DNA of 64,000 nt from positions 112,162-176,161 of the forward strand of contig JABANN010000007.1 in assembly GCA_013115125.1 (NCBI GenBank), in the 5' to 3' direction. The notes beneath the pieces were generated by a model. It had not been told where the DNA came from. It ran no database searches and saw nothing but the letters and a program-made list of their open reading frames with translations. The translations under genes and the position numbers were made by a program. Of the stretch, positions 32,781-43,578 are shown piece by piece. The stretch is from Perkinsus olseni (taxonomy: Eukaryota; Perkinsozoa; Perkinsida). Position 1 is the stretch's first letter, and each line of letters opens with the position of its first letter.

Positions 32781-34091
32781 CTAGCCGGATACGCCCTTGT
32801 GGCTCTTCCTCTTCGCAGACGCTTCTTGCCTGCCTCCGTATATTTGCATGCACGTAAGAAACAGATCTTCTAGGCCAGCCTCTCGACATCTGCGGACGTG
32901 CGATCATGCACCATCCTCGGCAGGTTAAGACTTACCGCTCAGCAACTGCGTTGAACTCGTCCTTGCCGTATTCGTGAAACTCGATAGGTAGCTTCCGTAG
33001 ATCGTCCACCTCCTTCCCCGGAGGTATAGGGACCTGTTCGTCGCCGCGCACCGCCATATACCTCCAGTTGAGCCTGAGGGCACACTCTGACGGGGACCTC
33101 ACGAAGGCCAATCCTCTGGCGAATTACTTGGACACCATGTTCACATAGTCCGTCACGTCCCGCTCATCCCCCTCAACCACAATGCAGCCAGGGAAACCTA
33201 TCTTGCTCATCCCTCCAAGGCGGAAATCCTCTGAGGGTAGCGAGCGATACAACGGCAAAGTCGCTGTGATGACCTGTCCGTGCAGCAGCTAGACGGCCCA
33301 CGGTGGCCGCCACGAATCCTCTCTTACTGGCCCATTGTTGTATGCATTTCCGTTTATATGGACTTCGAATGTGATGAAAGAAGATCATCCTCCTCCCCAG
33401 CATCCGAGGGCAACTGTCGAGCTCGGATTTCTTCGCCTGTGACACCACGAAGCCAACTGAGGATAACTCCACAACTTGTCGACCTACCTTCACCGCCACT
33501 CCGTTGGAGTCCTCTCTAGCAGCCGCGTCCTCCTGTTCTCGCTGCTTGCTCTGCCACTCTGCGCTGATCTGCGACAGAGGGACTGCGATCGTGCTGGCGA
33601 CGAGATGACGGTACTCACCCTCCCGAGAATATCCGGAATTGGAGCCAGGGCTGCAAGGATTGGGAAGTCATAGCCCGACCTCAATTGAGACTGGACATTA
33701 GATGCAACGATGTCTTGCAACTTTCCTGAAGGAAGCCACTGGACGATGGAGTGTAGCGACGCGGGCCCACAGTGCTTACTCAGTCGATAAGTGACGCTAT
33801 CAGAGCTCTCTACCGCAGTTATCTCCGGAAAGGCCGCTTCGCCAGCCAAAGGATAGCCTTCGGGTAGCGTTATCATAAACGTGACACTCGTCTCCTCGAC
33901 AGTATTTCCTCTCACCGTCACGGCATATCTTGAGGAAATGCTCAGCTGGGGCAATGCGAACAACGTGCTTACGCCGTCTCTCCGTCATCTGAATCTTTCG
34001 GTTTGTGAAGCCAAATGAAACCGCCGTCGTAAGTATAGGCCGCAGAGATAGCCTCTGCCTCCTCAAGTTGGTAGTCAAACCATGCAGGCAT
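32781..34091 (-). CDS. RWDD2-like protein, copy 1 (RWD + DUF1115)
   Basis: Start ATG 34091: MPAWFDYQLEEAEAISAAYT begins the RWD domain (ubiquitin-E2-like fold). It continues as GGFIWLHKPKDSDDGETA and, after an intron of about 32 bases, SSRYAVTVRGNTVEETSVTF and ITLPEGYPLAGEAAFPEITA. The middle has a helical Glu/Arg-rich stretch. The C-terminal DUF1115-type domain follows: GRRMIFFHHIRSPYKRKCIQ, an FPGCIVVEGDERDVTDYVNM-like exon (about 33210-33130), WRYMAVRGDEQVPIPPGKE, and CREAGLEDLFLTCMQIYGG. Stop at 32781-32783. The order matches animal RWDD2A/B, proteins of unknown function. A paralogue lies 261 bases upstream on the same strand. The identification rests on domain order and the HHI/KRK motif. 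Confidence 0.8.
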
Positions 34092-34351
34092 TCTACAAAA
34101 ACCTCAGATGGTCCAATGATCACCCAACTACCAACCGCTGCACCCGGCAAAGGTTAGATGCGATGCAGTGCAGTTCTACAGCCCGTGGCCATCCACGACG
34201 CCACCGCGTGCTCGTTATCTTTAAAAGAGAGCAGAGGACTCCGTACAAGCACATCGAGCATCACAATGCAATCACAGCAACCACCAAGTATGCAGGTACA
34301 ATCAAAATGCAGTATTAAAGTAGTTCAAATAGTGAAAACCTTTGGAAGTCA

Positions 34352-35918
34352 TCATCGTTTCTTTTTCTCCTTCTTCTCGGCAGTGGACTTCGTTCGGGCC
34401 TTCTTCTCCTTGCTCTTCTTGCCACCGTATATCTTCATACACGTCAGAAAGAGCTCTTCTAAGCCAGCTTCACGACATCTGTCGGTAACTTCAGCCAGCC
34501 GATGCTTCGCACAGCAACTCACCTAGCTGCCACCTTGTCCATGTCATCCCAACCATACTCTGTAAATGACAGTGGCAATGCACGCATGTCGTCCAAACTC
34601 TTGCCATGAGGTACTGGTATCTGTTCCTCTCCTCGCACGGCGATATACTTCCATCGCAGCCTGAGCGATAGAAACAACGCTGAAAGGGTCAGCACGAATC
34701 CTCGAACTTCTAGTGAACCACTACCTGGTCACGAGGTTCACAAACTCAGTGCAATCACGCTCGTCTCCCTCAACGAGAATGCAGCCAGGATACCCCAATT
34801 TTGACATCCCACCGAGTCGGAGAGCTCCTGAGAGAACAAAGCATGATGTAGAGGCAGCAGCTATCGAGAATCTGGTGATGACTCACTGGCCCATTCTAGG
34901 ATATACTTCCGCTTCACCGGGCTCCATATATGATGGGAATAAATCATCCTACGACCAAGTACAGGAGGGCCATGCCGTTGCTCGTACTTCTGCGCCTAAC
35001 AGCCAACTACGCTGGAGGGCCAACTACTCACAGAAGGACGTGTGGGAGCTTACGGCGACGGCTAGGTGAGCAGCCCAGGCGTAGTCCTCTTCCGCTTCCT
35101 CCTTCTTACGCTCAGTCTCCATGGCGACCCACTCTTCCTCACACTGGGATGGAGAACCGATGATCCCTCACGTACCGGAATGGCTGTACTTGAGTGAGAA
35201 GGTCCGCCACTGGTGCAAGTGACGCTAGGATGGGGAAGTCATAGCCACTCTTCGACTGTTGTCGGACGTTCGTAGCCACAGTGTCTTCGATCTTGCCTGA
35301 AATTCAAACCGGCTTCGCCCGACTATCCTGGGCTCGTAACCTATCGGAATTGTTCTGGGTTCTGGCCCACTTACGCTTGCAATACTGAAAGCTATCAGCG
35401 GCTATCGTGCTATGTCAATTCAGTGCTGCAGTTTGACAAGTGCTGTACGATAGATTCAGAGACGGAAGACTAGGAAAGCTCCGCAAGTGCTATGTTGTGA
35501 CACTAAACTCTCGAGTCCCTGAGCCGACCACTGCTGTTGTCATTTCAGAGCGCTGCTGCTACCCCTTGAGTATAAGCTTCCACCCACATTACGCAGCTTC
35601 CTCTGGACTGCTTCTGAGCCCTCGACTGCCACTACCTCCGGCACAGCATCTTCCTTCAAGGGATATCCACACGGCAGTGTGAACATCAGTGTCACCGTAC
35701 TCTCTACAGGGCCGTTGCTGCGCACAGTCACAGCGTACCTGAAGAAGACCGCCGCAGCAGTTGACCCCTTCCTCACATTGCAGTACATCGTACGCAAGCT
35801 CTGCGCCATCATCGCCGGCCTTTGGCTCGTGTAACCACATGAAACCGTCGTCAGGTTCATAAGCGGACTTCAAAGCCTCAGCCTCTTCTAGCTTCAGGGA
35901 AAAGCAGGAGTCAGACAT
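34352..35918 (-). CDS. RWDD2-like protein, copy 2
   Basis: Tandem paralogue of the preceding gene with the same exon order. ATG 35918: MSDSCFSLKLEEAEALKSAY, then DDGFMWLHEPKAGDDGAELA; the next exon is FFRYAVTVRSNGPVESTVTL. The middle contains NVRQQSKSGYDFPILASLAP and a Glu-rich helix (AMETERKKEEAEEDYAWAAH). The DUF1115 part is GRRMIYSHHIWSPVKRKYIL, WKYIAVRGEEQIPVPHGKS, CREAGLEELFLTCMKIYGG. It ends in a Lys-rich tail (KKSKEKKARTKSTAEKKEKK) longer and more basic than in copy 1; stop at 34352-34354. The C-terminal domains of the two copies are far more alike than the RWD parts. No sign that either copy is broken. Confidence 0.8.
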
Positions 35919-36110
35919 CTCATCCGATGCTTCTCACGCTTCAAGAGAACAAAACATAAACCTGGAACAGCCACCACTGCAGGGGTTTCAAGGTGAGGAC
36001 CCCCGTCTCACTAGCGAATACTCGAAGGCTACCTCGTAGGCCCTCACGCCGAGATCCTCTGCCAGTATACGCAACTTCTCAAGTTAACAGAAACAGAACC
36101 TCATCAGAAA

Positions 36111-37433
36111 TCATGAGCCGACTCCCATTGCTCTGCTGCCCCTACGGGACTGTCCCCTTTTAGTTCGCATAGCTTGTGAATTGATGTAAGCCTTCAAGGA
36201 CTCCACCTCCTCCCTAGAGAGCTCTCGCACATCTCCCGGACTCGGTAGGCCCACTTCGTCAATGGCAAAGGGCCCCAGTTGTATACGGCATAAGTCTCGG
36301 ACGGTGGACCTGCGTACTGCAGTAGGGGCGGTCGCAGCAGGGCGCCTAGGTTACCCAACAGCTTCGACCATCCGCCTAACTTGTCTGTTCCGTCCCTCCC
36401 ACAGCGTGATGTTGAACTGTTTGCACGTATAACGATCGTACTCGCTCATCTCCAGTGGAAGCGGGTTCCCGTTGGCATCCAGAGGCTCCACCAGAGTGGG
36501 CAGTGTTGGACCGTCTAGCAGGGCGAGAGGGGCATAGCCACACCGCTAAGCTGATGCCACCTCACCCTCCAGCGACACTCCACTCCGCAATGCCATGAGC
36601 TGGGCTCCATTCAGTGGTGCACCCTTGACCACCACTCGATAAACCTTGGGGACCTTGTAGGCTGGATCGACAAGAGAGGCTTGCAGGTAGGTGTCGTTGG
36701 TGAGCAGCAAGAGACCTATCCAGCGGCATCGCCGAGCAGGGCCACGATGATCACCTCCTACCGGTGGTGTCCTTGTCTAGCCGGCCAGAAGCCCCGATGT
36801 AGACGCTAGGATCTGGTAGCAATTGGAATACCTACTACATGCTGCACAAACGCTATGACAACACCCAGTCAGTACAGTATCCCTATTGAGGGGGTCGTCT
36901 CGGCTGACCATGCATCCTGCTGGCTTGTGCATGAGCAATGTAAGCCTACAGGTGGCCTCCAGTGGAGTCCCGTTGACCTGCCCGACACCATCGCCCGGAA
37001 ACACAACCAATCCTCCTCCGGTCGCTACCAGTATCGAGTCCTCCCGAACGTTCACCCATTTATTCTGCACAATCGGCCGACCATTGACGGTTATCCGCCC
37101 GCGCTCGATCAACCTCCCAGCCTCTGTGCCTGATCACAGACCCGCTACGCACCGCCCAGTGGTAGTCCATCCGACTGAACGTACGACTGCACAGCCCCAG
37201 CTTGGACAGCAACCTATCAACCGTAACATTCTCCGACCCCACGTGAGCTATCTGAGGATAAGGCCGGATAAGCTTCGCGTCTCAAGCGCGTTCGAATTCA
37301 CCGATTCTTCACTGAGCATTCCCTTCGAATGCTCCAAGGCAGACACTCTGGGCTCAGGGTCGTGGCCCCAAGTGGGCTCCCAAGATATGGATGTGGACGG
37401 CGTGCGAGGTCGCCTCCAACTGAGTAACCACAT
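36111..37433 (-). CDS. RsuA/RluB-type pseudouridine synthase with S4 domain, probably organellar
   Basis: Converts uridine to pseudouridine in rRNA. ATG 37433 gives an Arg/Trp-rich, acid-poor leader (MWLLSWRRPRTPSTSISW) that could be an organelle transit peptide. After an intron comes the S4 RNA-binding domain: VTVDRLLSKLGLCSRTEAGR and LIERGRITVNGRPI. The catalytic domain starts at LLMHKPAGCMVSRDDP. The active-site motif is GRLDKDTTGLLLLTND (catalytic Asp in GRLD), followed by PKVYRVVVKGAPLNGAQL and the late EGRNRQVRRMV block. A basic tail ends at 36111. About seven exons. All key motifs are present. The family is bacterial in origin, so a mitochondrial or plastid ribosome target is likely but inferred; the first exon is the least certain part. 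Confidence 0.85.
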
Positions 37434-37848
37434 GTCCTCACTCGACTAAGGTGCTGACAGTTTACTGCTTGATCTTGTGCCACATGAACTGCGATGTATC
37501 CCACCGCCGCGAGACGTTCATACACCGAGGTAAGGGTGGACGGCATTCACATAGCCCGCGGGACACTATTGCCATCCTCCGCAGCCAAACTGCAGCATTA
37601 CCAGCTCATGTCGCGAAGTGTACCCCACAGTCGCGATTGCGACGACTTCGCTCCACCACTGCCGCACGGCCTCCCACTCTTTTAGAGGAGCATACTATCT
37701 CCTTCCGCCAGTTGGCTTTGAGCGACCCCCGAATACTGGTATGAACAAAACAGCTGCTCGCGAGTGACAATGAAATCAAAGTTGTGGAGAAGTGAAAAAA
37801 GTCTAAGACAGGTAAGTGATGTCTACATCGAAGTACAGAAATGGGCTG
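37434..37848. other. Spacer upstream of pseudouridine synthase
   Basis: 415 bases, only short unrecognised frames on both strands; probable promoter of the synthase gene. Confidence 0.35.
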
Positions 37849-39072
37849 CTACAATACTCTTCCTTTTGATGGTAAATGCAGCCATAAGCTATTGACAGAC
37901 TGACTACTGTCAAAACTCACGAGTCTCTTCAGAGAGGCCCTACGGACTAGACTTAACAAATTGGTGTGCCGACTTCGACCGCGGAACGAACGGCGCATCG
38001 CTCCGTCCTTGGAAGGGGACTGCTCGAGCTGAGGTGAGAAGGGAGATGATGCCCCGACATCAGGATGCCACTGGGCAGGACTCACTGAGATCTGTTGACG
38101 TCTCACCGCGGGTGATAAAGGGGTTGGCGGTTGCATCTCCCGCTACGACTTGTGACTCAATGCCTGAGAAGAGCCATCCAAGTGAAACCCCGAACACCTT
38201 CGATGCGACTACCTAGGACCTCCTCGAGGCGCAGCCAGCAGTCGCCGAAATGAACAAGGTGAGCTCCTAATGAGACTATCTGCAAGAGTCCTGTAAGCAG
38301 AAACTTCTCTGCGGGATCTGAGAGATGGTGCTACGCGTCAACTGACGACGGCACGCCATCGCCTACTACCCGTGATGCCCATAGTCCTGTCGGTCTTGTC
38401 GGCGGTCTCCGCCCACAGCTTGGTCCGAGTCTTAGTGAGCTCCACATTGAGCCCCATTACCGCCTGCTTCACCCAGCTAGCGCATTCTACTTGCTGCGCG
38501 CTGGTCAAGTTAATGTTTGACCTGAGCAGTAACAGTGGTCCGCAAAGGTCCCCCACTTCTCCCAGCCCTACTCGGACATCTTTATCGCTCCAAGGAGCTC
38601 ATCCATCCTCGTAATCAACTTATCGGCAAGAGAAATGCCCTTGGCGCTTAGCCGGCAGTCCTTGGCCGGCCCGGCCACTGCCAGTGTTGCCCAAGAGAGA
38701 TCCACCTGGAAAGAAGGCCACAGTGAGTCCCACAAGGCCTGTCCTGTAGCTACCAATGCATCGTTCAGACTAGCAGACAAACCGCTCCGTCTCAACAGCT
38801 GATCTTGAAGTTTGCTTTGCCGGAGCAGGGGCTTCGTTGCAGGAGAGAAGTGCACCTGAAGTGTACAATTAACCAGCCACAGCTTTTATAGACCTTACCA
38901 AAATATCCAGAGAATGAGCAGAGACCCCTTCTGAAGCGCCACCCCGGTATGCGGAGCTGTGATGACCTGCTTGTGGCTTCTCCTCTTCGGTAGCCGACAA
39001 GAGGTGGCTCATGCTGCGACTATACCTGCTCCAACACTCATCATCATACACCAACACAGAAGGAGCAGTCAT
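37849..39072 (-). CDS. Unrecognised protein, multi-exon
   Basis: ATG 39072: MTAPSVLVYDDECWSRYSRS. The first exon splices at LDIL (gtaagg donor) to VHFSPATKPLLRQSKLQDQL, giving a clean join. Later segments: helical SLNDALVATGQALWDSLWPS and LADKLITRMDELLGAIK; VGDLCGPLLLLRSNINLTSA with QQVECASWVKQAVMGLNVEL; then LLTGLLQIVSLGAHLVHFGD; and a basic Ser/Pro-rich C-terminus with RASLKRLVSFDSSQSVNSLW ending at 37849. No signal peptide and no named domain. It looks mostly helical and might be an adaptor or tethering protein, but I have no evidence for that. Exon joins after the second exon are not resolved. Confidence 0.5.
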
Positions 39073-39148
39073 GATGGCGAGTAGTCAGGTTCACGGTCCA
39101 CAAGATGTCGATGATGTGCTCACTAACCCGCACTGATCGCCCATTGTA

Positions 39149-42050
39149 TTACGCTAGCGCACTTTGCCCCTCCGCCTTGTCGCCGTTGTTTGCATGACTC
39201 CGAGTGGCCTTGACAACGGCACGGACGGCAACGTCGACGGCGGTCTCAACCAAGTCCTTGTGGGGGGAATCAAGAGCGGAGCGGAGCCGAAAAGGTGGAG
39301 GCATCATCTGAACGGTTGAAGCATCGTCCGACGTAGGCGGAGAAATCGGCAGGGCTCACAGCGAAGATCATTGCAAGGAAGACTCCAGTGCAGACGATGG
39401 CTATCCGATACAGTGCAACATGCCAGATAGCGTAGGAGTCTCGACCTGAAGGACGAAAGCACAGTCATCATGCATCGACTGATGTACGATGGTAAGGATG
39501 TGACGAATAGAACAATGGTGGACCCTTCCACAGCACTAACTGTCATTGAAAGTGACTAGTGCACGGAGAGTAGCAGGCGTGATAGTGATAGTACGCATTT
39601 GACCAGAGTTGCTACTCTCGTCATCCTTCCAGCTGGCCATTGCCACTATCAGCCACGCTAGGTATGCCAACAGTGGTCCCGATACTCTTTTAACAGACCG
39701 GCGATGCAGGTAGGAGGCGATGGCTGCTAACAGCACCTATAAGAAGGAATGCCACTGTATATGACCGGGTTACACGAGTATTACCAGTTGGGTGGCGTAG
39801 GCACTGATGTTACCCCGATTGGCTTCAGCAGAGGCCAGCCCGAGTGCACTACCGAAGAGTGTCCAGGCGAAGAGCGGTGCCACACAGTACACTGCTCGAA
39901 TCTGGCCACGGATGCTTCAACAAAGGGGCTCGTACTATAACACAGGTACTACCATGCCTCCTTTAAGCAGCAGCTGTAGTGTCATCAGGCCGGGCAGCAA
40001 CCCCCACAGAGCGTACCTTTAGGAACGACAACAGTCCCCAAAGCCGCATACAATCGCCATTTCCTTGGTAGGAGCTACTTACGCATCGATAGCCCCATCC
40101 CTGCCCTCCCACACGGTATACAGCAGAGTAGATACCAGCATCATTGCAGACATACGGATGGTGTAATACCTGACCGAAGGCGACGACTAATGATGATGAG
40201 CACTTGAGAGACAGGGTGCCCTACAGTGCCTCCTCGGCCTCGAAGCGGCTCGGGAACCATTGCCGTGCAGCTGCCACTCCCCTTAATTGGAGGGAAGTAT
40301 TCCTGAAGAGGGCCATCGGCATCTAGTAGCCCCACAGATTAGAGGAGTGGTACCTCGCCAGCATCCGAGTGACCACCTTGAAGGAGCCCATGGTGGAGGC
40401 AACATACTGGGTTGTAGCCATGCGCACGCGTCTCATTGCCCGTACCTACGAAAGGGGAAGTGGCGGGCCATTGGCAGTGCCAGTCGAAAGCCAGCTCCTA
40501 CAAATCTCGCTGTTTCTATAACGGCAGCTTGGAGTGCGAAAGCATCAGCCGCCGAGCTCTTGTACCCCTGCGTGACATGAGCGCTCATGCTGGAATGGAT
40601 GAGGTCAGTCAGGAGCTCCTCGCTCGGCAATGCACCTGAGGGATACGACTCTGGCAGGAGGAAACATAAACGGTAGGCGCACATTCAGAGACAGCGGCGA
40701 TAACACTGGTGAACTTGAGCATGAAGGATGCGGTGACCAGCCCTTCACAGGCCGCTGGGAGGGACAGAGGCTTCCCGCTACGCGGAGGGTGCACCTGAGA
40801 TATCTCCCGATGACAAATGTCAGAGGGGGAAACTCTTCCTCACCGTTTGAGCGAAGGTCGCCAGATGACCAAAGCAAGCTGCTTGCAGATGGGCTACCTG
40901 AACAACGGTAACGGACTTGCTTGATGTAAGTGGGACCAGGCGACGCTACCCTGAGGGCTCCCTCATCCTCAGCCTGCTTCCAGGCCTGATAAAGGGTCTT
41001 TTGACACCTTGCTGAGGCTGCTCGAGCAAGCTCATAGTCCTACAGTAGAATAATAAAACACACCTTCCAGGAATTGAACTCGCGCCATAGTCACCTCCTG
41101 GATCCCCGACGGAGCCATAAGAGAGTTGCATAGGGCATGGAAGTAAGCAAGCAACGCCGAGCCGGCCTCCGCCAGAGACATCTTGCTCGACCCGCACAGA
41201 CGGCAGCTCCTACATCGTACCTAACGATAAAAGCGTAATATGGCTCGGTTATACCTCTGATGCCCAACTCACAAGAGAGAGTAGACAAGTGACAGCAAAG
41301 GTCACTACAGCAGCCGCAATACCAGCCAGCATGCAGCGGCCAATCTCGGAGCAGATAGCGTCCACAGCACCGTATCTGTCGTCAAACCTGTTCCCTGCTC
41401 CCTAAAGGCGTCACCGCCTTACATTGGTATTGTACAAACCATGAGTGCTCCCAAGGGGACACTGTACACTTCGGTTACCTGAGGGGAAGAAGAAGCCGAT
41501 GCCCGGGGATCGGTGGAAGGAAGGCAGCAGCCTACAGGCTTCACATTATAGGCGAAGGCGTGGAGGGCCATGAGGGGCAAGGCCCAGACAGCTGCTATGT
41601 AGGAGTTGTACCTAGGACGAAGGAGCAGCACTAGGTGACCACGACGAGGCCAGAGCCCTACTCAGCAGAGACAGCATCGAAAACCGCCCTGATGGCGAGG
41701 GTCCAGATGCCACTGAGGAAATTGGCGATAACGGAGGCACTGATAACCTGCGCGGAGGAGGGGATGTGGGAGCGGCTACCAGTGGGAATATCCTACCTTC
41801 ATGGAGTTCCTTGCCCCGCCGCAAAGACAGTCTCCAGCAGCCAAAGTGACTGCCATTAGAGATAGGGTGGCCACATCAGGGCCGAACCAGTCCACAACTG
41901 TCGGTACGAAGCACAGCACCTAAGGGGCATGCCTCACTCAGTGAGCCGTACTGATTATATTACCGATAATAGTATGGTAGAGAAGACAAAAGAGAGCATG
42001 TAAAATGTACAGGGGTAGTCTAGGAAACGCCGGGCTACTCGCAGGCTCAT
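39149..42050 (-). CDS. Multi-pass membrane protein, family uncertain
   Basis: ATG 42050: MSLRVARRFLDYPCTFYMLS then FVFSTILLSV. A GT-AG join leads to LCFVPTVVDWFGPDVATLSL and MAVTLAAGD. Further hydrophobic exons: SVIANFLSGIWTLAIRAVF, NSYIAAVWALPLMALHAFAY, and in the second half PLLAYLAWLIVAMASW and IAIVCTGVFLAMIFAV. A hydrophilic middle part lies at about 40900-40150. The tail (MMPPPFRLRSALDSPHKDLV) ends at 39149. The arrangement of two membrane blocks around a soluble middle, with an early W.GPDVATLSLMAVTLAAGD strand, recalls FUSC/aromatic-acid-exporter proteins, but no diagnostic motif is certain. An equilibrative transporter is another possibility. Many exons; borders mostly unresolved. Confidence 0.6.
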
Positions 42051-42106
42051 GCTTGTATTATCAATGTAACTGCACCGGCAACGCTAGTCCCCCAACGGCA
42101 CCCTTC

Positions 42107-43409
42107 CTAACACGACGAGGACAGCTCGTATGAAATGTCCACAGCATCACAAAGAGCATGAATCGGCCAACCCCAATAAAGACTCTGATGGTTCCTATAC
42201 GGGCACCAGCATTCCTTGACAGTACCCGCATCCCACCCACGACCTGCTAAGCATGCTGCTGTGGTGACACTGGCATTGAACTCACCACCATACCTAAAGC
42301 AGTGGGGAATAGAACCTATACTAAGGCGACGCTCCCACTTGACATGCCGCAGTGCACCAGTAGAAGGAGTGCGGCATGGGTAATTGCCGTGCCAGTCTAC
42401 CAACGTCTCTTGGGCGCAGGCGTACCACTCGTTATGATCTAGCGGCGGACCAGGCTCGGAGTTCAGGCTCGCCTCGGACAGGCAGTAGACGTAGTACCTA
42501 CATTACTGCTGCTGCAGCAGCTCCTCTCGTGCGCAAGGCTTACGAGGAGGGTATACGATCGATGGTGACATCACTGAGCACCATGGCGAGATACACCTCG
42601 CTGCCAAAGCGGTCCACATGAGGGGTGGACGGGTGGGCTGCCACCATAGCAGCGGCCTCGCCACTCACCAGCATCTTCCATTGAGAGAAGTACCGGACAG
42701 AGCACACGGCCACCTCGCAGCCCTCCGAGAGGGACCGATCGAGCGTCGCAAATTACTACCTTACACCGGCCATCCGAGTCATCACTGCATGACGGTCATT
42801 CAGGCCACCGTAATCCTCCCCGTCCGGCACAAAGACTACTGCGCTATCCTCCCCAACAATTTGGGATAATAGGCGTAGGCTCACGTGAGGAGCAAGCCAA
42901 TGTAAATCCGGGCGACTGCGAATAAGCCACTGATATCGGACACCTGTAGCTGCTTCAGCCACCACAAAATGCTGCATGCAGGTGTCCAGGATCCGATATA
43001 TGAGCAGCCGTGAGCCGCAGAAGGCCTGGCCGACTCTCCCCAGCAGGATCTGCCTCTGTCGCCGAGAGTGTATGTCGAAGCCAGCCTCTCTCAGCCTCTC
43101 TTCGACCCCAACCCTCTCATCCTGGGTAAACAGCTGTACATTAGCCCCCGCCACCCGCAGTGTATTCATGAACGCTCGAGCGGTGCGCCACTCGGGCGCC
43201 GATTCCCAAAGGTGTGGCATGCCCACGAAGGCGTCCACTTCATAGCCCTCGTCCACTATCATGGATACGAAATACCGACCGACACTCAGCATGGTCTCGT
43301 TAGTGACCCTACCATGGACCTTCCCATGAAAGCATATACCTACTCGTGGCTGAGCAGAGCCGCTGACGACACTCAGAACAATAATCACAGCGGAGTGATG
43401 CAGTCGCAT
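42107..43409 (-). CDS. Secreted/Golgi glycosyltransferase-like protein
   Basis: ATG 43409 gives a signal peptide, MRLHHSAVIIVLSVVSGSAQ, followed directly by PRVGICFHGKVHGRVTNETM. The first exon goes on through YEVDAFVGMPHLWESAPEW and CMQHFVVAEAATGVRYQWLI to RSRPDLHW, then VVFVPDGEDYGGLNDRHAVM. A second exon has YFSQWKMLVSGEAAAMVAA and FGSEVYLAMVLSDVTIDRI; a third ends in a Cys-rich tail (WYACAQETLVDW, CDAVDISYELSSSC) at 42107. A one-strand start, an RxRPDL motif and a later FxSE block occur in protist families related to nucleotide-sugar transferases (DUF7796-like). Assignment to a transferase is inference. There is no DxD that I can fix with confidence. Confidence 0.6.
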
Positions 43410-43578
43410 AAGGAAGTAAATAAAATAGATTCTCCTCCGCCACGAGGACGGTTGTGGCCGACATACCCCATTCAACGCAACTCCCGATCGGTCATCCGAT
43501 GCCTATAGTTCTATCGTTACCACCATCAAAGTATTAGTAAGCCGACGTTCGCAGCAGCATCTCGAGTAGCCGGGGAGA

